Shown here: one piece after another, positions 58,451-64,000 of the stretch
Numbering within the stretch: position 1 is the stretch's first letter
Layout: each line of letters opens with the position of its first letter
Assembly (NCBI GenBank): GCA_009760855.2
Contig: WPIO01000007.1
Span: forward strand, 2,675,001-2,739,000
Direction: 5' to 3'
Origin: Cristatella mucedo
Lineage: Eukaryota > Bryozoa > Phylactolaemata > Cristatellidae
DNA length: 64,000 nt
Notes under the pieces: generated by a model
Told to the model about the DNA's origin: nothing
Databases searched by the model: none
What the model saw: the letters and a program-made list of their open reading frames with translations, nothing else
Translations under genes and position numbers: made by a program

Positions 58451-58925
58451 ATACGAGAGTTAGTCGTTCTGGATTGCAAGCCATGACGCTGTTGCTAACT
58501 TTCGGAACGGCTAACTGCAAGCGCCTAGGTGACCTGCTAATGAGGCGGTATTAAATGCCCAAGAAAAGGTACTTGCACCGAGTCATTGTATAAATGACAT
58601 ATCTTGCCAAGTGCCTTCACTGAATCGTCTGTGTGTTTTCAAAGGCATTCTCGATCTCTCAAACTTCGCTGATAGCCACTGGCACATACTTCGCTGCCAA
58701 TAAGATTTTGGCCCAAGCAGTGCCTAGTACTCATAATATCAAAACCGTGACTATACTGCAGAGACTGTGCCTCTTTCCAGGGCTATTTGCCAGCGGCCTA
58801 GTTTTCACTCACTACAATATTCACAGTGTCAACTCAGCTAACAGTAAAGTCACAGGCGGTCGGATAAATAAGTACCACCAAGTGGTACCGTAGCGACTCC
58901 TGAACTAACGTTCGTCGTCAAAAGC
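58451..58925. other. No supported gene
   Basis: An 86-codon open frame (58,633-58,893, +) has no recognisable features and is not called. Confidence 0.45.
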
Positions 58926-58927
58926 GC

Positions 58928-59252
58928 ACAGTGCACGTGACTGTCAGTGCACGTGACTGTCAGTGCACGTGACTGTCAGTGCACGTGACTGTCAGTGCAC
59001 GTGACTGTCAGTGCACGTGACTGTCAGTGCACGTGACTGTCAGTGCACGTGACTGTCAGTGCACGTGACTGTCAGTGCACGTGACTGTCAGTGCACGTGA
59101 CTGTCAGTGCACGTGACTGTCAGTGCACGTGACTGTCAGTGCAGTGCACGTGACTGTCAGTGCACGTGACTGTCAGTGCACGTGACTGTCAGTGCACGTG
59201 ACTGTCAGTGCACGTGACTGTCAGTGCACGTGACTGTCAGTGCACGTGACTG
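58928..59252. repeat. 16-bp minisatellite: 20 E-box (CACGTG) units
   Basis: Unit gtgcacgtgactgtca. CACGTG recurs every 16 bp from 58,934 to 59,126 (13 copies). A 5-bp slip follows (gtgca duplicated at about 59,140). It then runs from 59,147 to 59,243 (7 copies). The units are essentially identical, implying recent expansion. Confidence 0.97.
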
Positions 59253-59359
59253 GTGCCCTGCGAAAACACTAATACTCCAAACCGCAGTGGCGTACATGTG
59301 CCAAGTACAACCATCACGTCGGATAATTTCTTCATGCACTCTAAACCTTATGATTATAA

Positions 59360-59495
59360 TAATACTACAGTTGATAAAGCACCCTCAGAGAACTCAATCT
59401 CTTTCTAGGCGCTTTAAAATTTACTGCAAAGGAAGCACGATCGAATGGTTAGTGGTAGAATGCTCAATAAACAACAAGAGTAACATTTGATAGTG
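59360..59495 (-). mobile_element. LINE-B 3' end fragment
   Basis: Antisense: cagttgataaagcaccctca, gagaactcaatctctttcta, ggcgctttaaaatttactgc, then 3' UTR to aacaacaagagtaac. About 105 bp after the E-box array. Confidence 0.85.
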
Positions 59496-60250
59496 AAATA
59501 TTCCTCTTCTAATTTTTATAATTCAGTAATGACTAATACTCTATTTTTAGTTTCGTAAAATTAACGATTTAGCGTACCAGTGTTTCAGAAGGAAGAATTT
59601 GTTCTGTTAAGCTATCCTTGGCACGGTCAAATCTCAGTAGCAACTGGCAGCGCCATGAGTAACAATCACCTAGTTACCAGGTGACGATCAAAAGTGGCTG
59701 CGAAATAGGGCACTAAAGAATTCTGTATCCTGTCGACCCATCTAAAGACCAATCTGAAGAAACGCTTTCGTTTTGCACTTCGAGCGTTCTGCGTATAGAA
59801 GAGAAATTAAAAAGAAATGTGAACTCAGTTTTGCTTAAAGATTATAACTAAAGCGATGCGACCTGCGACGAATAACGCCTGAACGTTGTATCGGAGTTGA
59901 CGACTTGCTGATGCAGTGCCAATTCGCGAAGGTAGGCTGCGAGTATCGTAACGCAGAACAAGCGCCCACATCTCAACATAAAAAGTCCATAACCATAACG
60001 TAGACAAGTCTATTTGACAACAACAGAAGATAGCAAGCGTACAACAACGGCCATGACGTTAACCAATGGCTCAGTGGCCATAAGTTCAAGCCAGCTCGAA
60101 TGCCAGCTCTGGAAGAATAGCTGTCGTCCTTATCACCTATATCACGCCCTTGTCGGCTTCTACGCTGCCTTGTCCGTAGATTATCGCATAATCGATTCCT
60201 AACCATTACACTCCAGGAACCATGATAAATGAATATCAGTCATATATAAA
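59496..60250. other. No supported feature
   Basis: No recognised gene or repeat. Confidence 0.5.
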
Positions 60251-61680
60251 GCAGACTCTGGTACGGTCTCTCTGCTTGATTTGCTCGATCTTTTGGCAGC
60301 TTTTGATACTATAGATCACAAAGTCCTTCTAGAGTGCCTCTCATCTCGCCTGTGAATCACTGGTACTGCAATACAATGGTTTAAGTCCTATCTCAATGGA
60401 AGACTCCAGAGTTTTGATGTGAACGTAAAAAGATAATAAGAAGAACCACTAAATGATGGGGTACCTCAGGGTTCTGTACTTGGTCCGCCGGTTCTTTTCA
60501 CGGTTTATACTCTTCCTCTTGCCGATGTGATTGCCAGGCACAAACTACGCTTTCGCCTCTATGCAAATGACATTCCGTTGTACCTTTGCTTTGATACCAG
60601 CCCTTACGGCACGTCGAATCCTCTCAGTTTCCTTGCTGCCTGTATTAATGACATCAGCCATTGAATGGCAGCAACCTTTCTTAAATTGAATGATGATAAA
60701 ACCAACTTACTATGATCTATATAATCTATGTATGTATTTATTTATTTATAATATTTAATCTATTTATTTATTTATTTATAATCTATTTATGGGCAAACCA
60801 AGTGTGACTTATAAATTGGAAAGTTTTAACGCTCAAAAGTGGTTCTGCCAACATATCCCCTGTTGAATCTGCACGAGATCTAGGTGTCATGTTCCAAAGT
60901 GACCTTTCATTAGAAGAACGCGTCAACTCATCAATCATGTCTGCCTACTTCCAGCTACATAACATTGCTAGAAATTATTTCATGCATTTGTGACATCCGG
61001 TCTTGATTTCTGGAACTCACTGCCTGTTTGTCTACCGGCCTGTGAATTCAGGTGCTTACAGTTGGAGCAAAACTCTGCCGCTAGGCTTGTCTGTCGTGAG
61101 CGTCGCAGTTGCCACATCACACCACTTCTCGCCGACCTGCACTGGCTCTGAGTCAAGCAGCGAATCGACTTCAAGGTTTTAGTCACTCACTTTTAGGTCC
61201 CTTTATTCTTTGGTTCCAGCCTATCTATCAGATCTACTCTCGCACCAGGCTAAGCGTCGTAACGGCGACTTTTTGAATCGAATCGCTTACCTTTACCTTG
61301 TACGAATCTCAAATCTTTTGGAGACCATGCCTTTAGTTCGCATGCTCCCAAAGCCCGTGGTCCCGTCCGACTGGCGTCACGACATTCCCTGACTTGACGT
61401 CATTTAAAAAGGAGCTACAACGCGTCTATTTATTTCAGCATTTAGTGGGTCTATGTGATTCGTCCTTTGTGTGCTTATGCGTGCTGACTGGATGCATGAT
61501 ACCACTAACCACATTTGCACGCTGAACCTGTGCATGTCACCTCTAATTATTTTAAGCTTGTTGTAATTGGGCATGCAACCACTAATCATTCGATCGTACT
61601 TCCTTTGCGGCAAATTTAAAGTGCCTTGAAGGAGATGGATTTCTCTGAGGGCGGTGCACAAATGCATTTTTATTATTACG
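60251..61680 (+). mobile_element. LINE-B copy with RT, decayed
   Basis: Starts gcagactctggtacggtctc, aligning with 49,115. It retains an LDLLAAFDTIDHKVLLECL-like motif A, GVPQGSVLGP and the FAD-type remnant of motif C (atgcaaatgacattc; Asp lost at the Tyr-Ala-Asp position). It carries several stops, a (TTTA)n expansion at about 60,735-60,790, a deletion in ORF2 and the 3' hairpin (tgccttgaaggagatggatt). Confidence 0.88.
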
Positions 61681-63279
61681 ATCTGGTTGATTTAACTAAC
61701 AGCCGTTTGACACTTCTTGCAGTAGATAAGAACAAATCTGCTTTTCCCCTAAATTTAAAGCAGTGTATGGAATCTAATAGATCGCTATATTATGCATTGA
61801 CCCTATCGATTGTACAAGATAGCCACAATAGGTAAAAGACTTTTGAAAAACGAAGTCTTCGCACTTGTAGGTCATTAGAAAGTCAATGTATCACATATAT
61901 TTGCATACAAATATATGTTATGTTACCCTTGTTGTTCGCGCTAATTTGCATGCCGATCGTTTCATTTGTCAATTGGAGAACGACCAATAAATGTGCTTTG
62001 AGGGAGATACATCTCATAGAGGGCAAAGCTCCCACCCCTCAGAGAGATTCAGACGGCAAAACTTGACCTTGTGATCGCTGTGATTGCGATTCATTATTTA
62101 ACGCCCTTAACTAATAGATTTCATGGCAGTAGATAATTACCCATTGCGAGACTTCTGCACTTACCAAAAGTTTTTTTTCTTAACCGCACTATACTTAAAA
62201 TTTAAAATATATTCTGAGTAGAATGGTACAGTGCATAAAATATGCACAGCTTGCTGCACTATAGTCTTGAGGCTTCATGTTCAACAAAGAAGGATTGGGC
62301 TGACGCTAGAAGAATTTCCGGGAAGAGCAATTTGGGGCTCAGGTGCATCATCCTTAGAAAACTCCCGACCCAGCATTTCTTAATTAAGTAATTATAGTTA
62401 CGTGAGGTCGCAAAAATGATTTGCCTCATCACACAGAGTTCGCGCATACAAACACATAGTCGTGTACATATAGATAGGTCCTACTCATTGCCGTGTAATT
62501 TTTGCTCAGTTAAGTTGTTAATTAATATTTTTCACATTAATTTATAAAATTAAGAAACGATTTTTATTGGATAAAGTTTCGACCCAATCTAAGTGCGAGT
62601 GGAGCGAAGGTCGGAACTGTGTACTGCTACCGTATCCCTAAATTAATGCAAGGGCTATTTAATTAGGTACTTCAAGAGAAATACGTAGGTACTACTGAAG
62701 AACTACCTGGGCTCTGCCGAAGAACCGCGTCTTATCTGCCTCGGAAGTTGTGCTCACGACTTCCAACCTCCGGCAGCTAAAATCTAAGCCACTGATCCAT
62801 ATTGACAGATTTAAAGGGAGAAATCATCATGCAATAATTATATAGCGGTTGGTAATGGCACTGGGGGTATAAAGAGAAATATGGTTAAAATAATCTACCC
62901 CTATGATAAGCTAAGTTTTCCGGAAAGTTCCTCACTGTCACTTACTGCTGATATTAAACATTGGCATGCTACGACTTTACACGAGTATGAAGTAACTTAA
63001 AGGGGTTTTTGAAAGGTGGCCTAAAGATTCGAGCACCTTTCGCTGTCTGCGCTACGACCTGCTTTGCTGTCGCCCGAGGTGATGACTGGCGCATCTAGAT
63101 GAGTTGCCGTATTGGAAAACTGCCAGAATTGAGCGAGACTCACCGGAATTCATGCTGCTCGTGTGCTTTTGGTAAGCGGTGTCCATACATAAACAAAATC
63201 TGCCCAGTTTTCCGTGATTTTTCATAGGTAAAATTTCTCTAAAAAACCATCAGGTTCCAGACGCCATACCGAACCAGTA
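61681..63279. other. No supported feature
   Basis: About 1.6 kb of AT-rich sequence with only short ORFs and no recognised repeat. Confidence 0.5.
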
Positions 63280-64000
63280 ATAATAATAATTATAATAAAA
63301 AAATAATAATAATGCATTTGATATAGCACCCTCAGAGAACTCGACCTTTTTCTAGGCACTTTAAATTTGCTGCAAACGAAGCGTGGTCAAATGGTGAGTG
63401 GTAGCATGCTCGACGAAAACAAGAATAGCATGGTTATGGGTGACATGCACAGGGTCAGCGTACACATTTAGTTAGTGGCAGCATGCACAGTATCGGCACT
63501 CAAGAGCACATAAGCGAAGAATCACAGGGAGTCGCTAAATGCTGTCATAAATAGATGCCTTTAGTTTCTTTTTAAATGTGGACAAGTCAGGAGATGTCGT
63601 AACGAAAGTTGAGAGGAGTTCCAGGCTTTGGGAGCATTCGAATTAAATGTAATATCTCCAAAGGGTTTGACATTTGTACGAGGTCTAGGTAAACAGTTAG
63701 ATTCCGAAAACAGGTGATGCGATGCTTAGCCGGACGAGGGAGTAGATCTGATAGGTAGGCTGGAGCCAAAGAATGAAGGGACCTAAAAGTGAGCGACACA
63801 ACCTTGAAGTCGATGCGTTGCTTCACTGGGAGCCAGCGCAGGTCGGTGAGAGGTGAAGTGATGTGGCACCTGCGACGCTCACGACAGACAAGTATTGCTT
63901 CAAAGTTTTGCACCAGCTGTAAGCGCCTGAGTGCACAGGCAGATAGACCAGCAAGCTGTGAGTTACTGAAGTCAAGACGGGATGTCACAAATGCATGGAC
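63280..64000 (-). mobile_element. LINE-B copy running off the window edge
   Basis: AAT-rich tail, hairpin (tagcaccctcagagaactcg), 3' UTR, then antisense ORF2 C-terminus still matching the family at the last base (gatgtcacaaatgcatggac). The upstream RT part presumably lies beyond 64,000. On the minus strand, residues such as CRERRRCHITSPLTDLRWLP are readable. Confidence 0.92.

Noticed and set aside
58928-59252. E-box array considered as a CRISPR-like array
   Set aside because: Units are head-to-tail with no spacers, in an animal genome with no cas genes.

Overview
This window is animal (metazoan) nuclear DNA, not prokaryotic. It contains one intact multi-exon gene with GT-AG introns, and the rest is mostly retrotransposon debris and microsatellites. 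The gene is a class 1 type semaphorin: signal peptide, sema domain, PSI module, one membrane segment, and no immunoglobulin domain. This class is typical of invertebrates and resembles vertebrate Sema6. Together with abundant CR1/L2-like LINEs and tRNA-derived SINEs, it points to an invertebrate bilaterian. A lophotrochozoan or flatworm is possible, but the sequence alone does not settle it.

Layout. Positions 1-13,900 hold no gene I can support. They contain CT/GA/CA microsatellites, SINE copies and LINE remnants. Positions 13,900-28,300 form a GC-rich block with the semaphorin gene on the + strand. It has 15 coding exons from an ATG at 14,542 to a TGA at 25,032. All intron phases agree across the joins and predict 780 aa. 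The introns contain microsatellites, two unrelated 22-bp minisatellites, and an antisense LINE tail. A 27-bp tandem duplication doubles the acceptor of exon 12. The reading frame stays open for 282 codons after the TGA. Possible poly(A) signals lie at 26,215 and 27,482.

Positions 28,300-64,000 are repeat-dominated and more AT-rich. Two LINE families dominate. LINE-A has a TTACATT-type tail, and its longest RT ORF is at 44.5-45.9 kb. LINE-B has an (ATT)n tail preceded by a GC-rich terminal hairpin, and its longest RT ORF is at 49-50.3 kb. There are two tRNA-headed SINE families. SINE-B ends in a sequence homologous to the LINE-B 3' end, so LINE-B is its probable mobilising partner. Insertions are often nested: LINE-B inside LINE-B inside a TIR element with TA target duplications at 48.2-50.8 kb, and a composite of repeat X, SINE-B and LINE-A present in two copies in opposite orientation (28.5-29.5 and 55.1-56.2 kb). 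There are also minisatellites at 51.0-51.4 kb (28-bp and 22-bp units) and at 58.9-59.25 kb, where a 16-bp unit carries a CACGTG E-box 20 times.

The window shows no operons, CRISPR arrays, rRNA genes or convincing functional tRNA genes. Exon boundaries were found by reading frames, splice consensus and semaphorin family conservation. Repeat names (LINE-A, LINE-B, SINE-A, SINE-B, X) are local labels.
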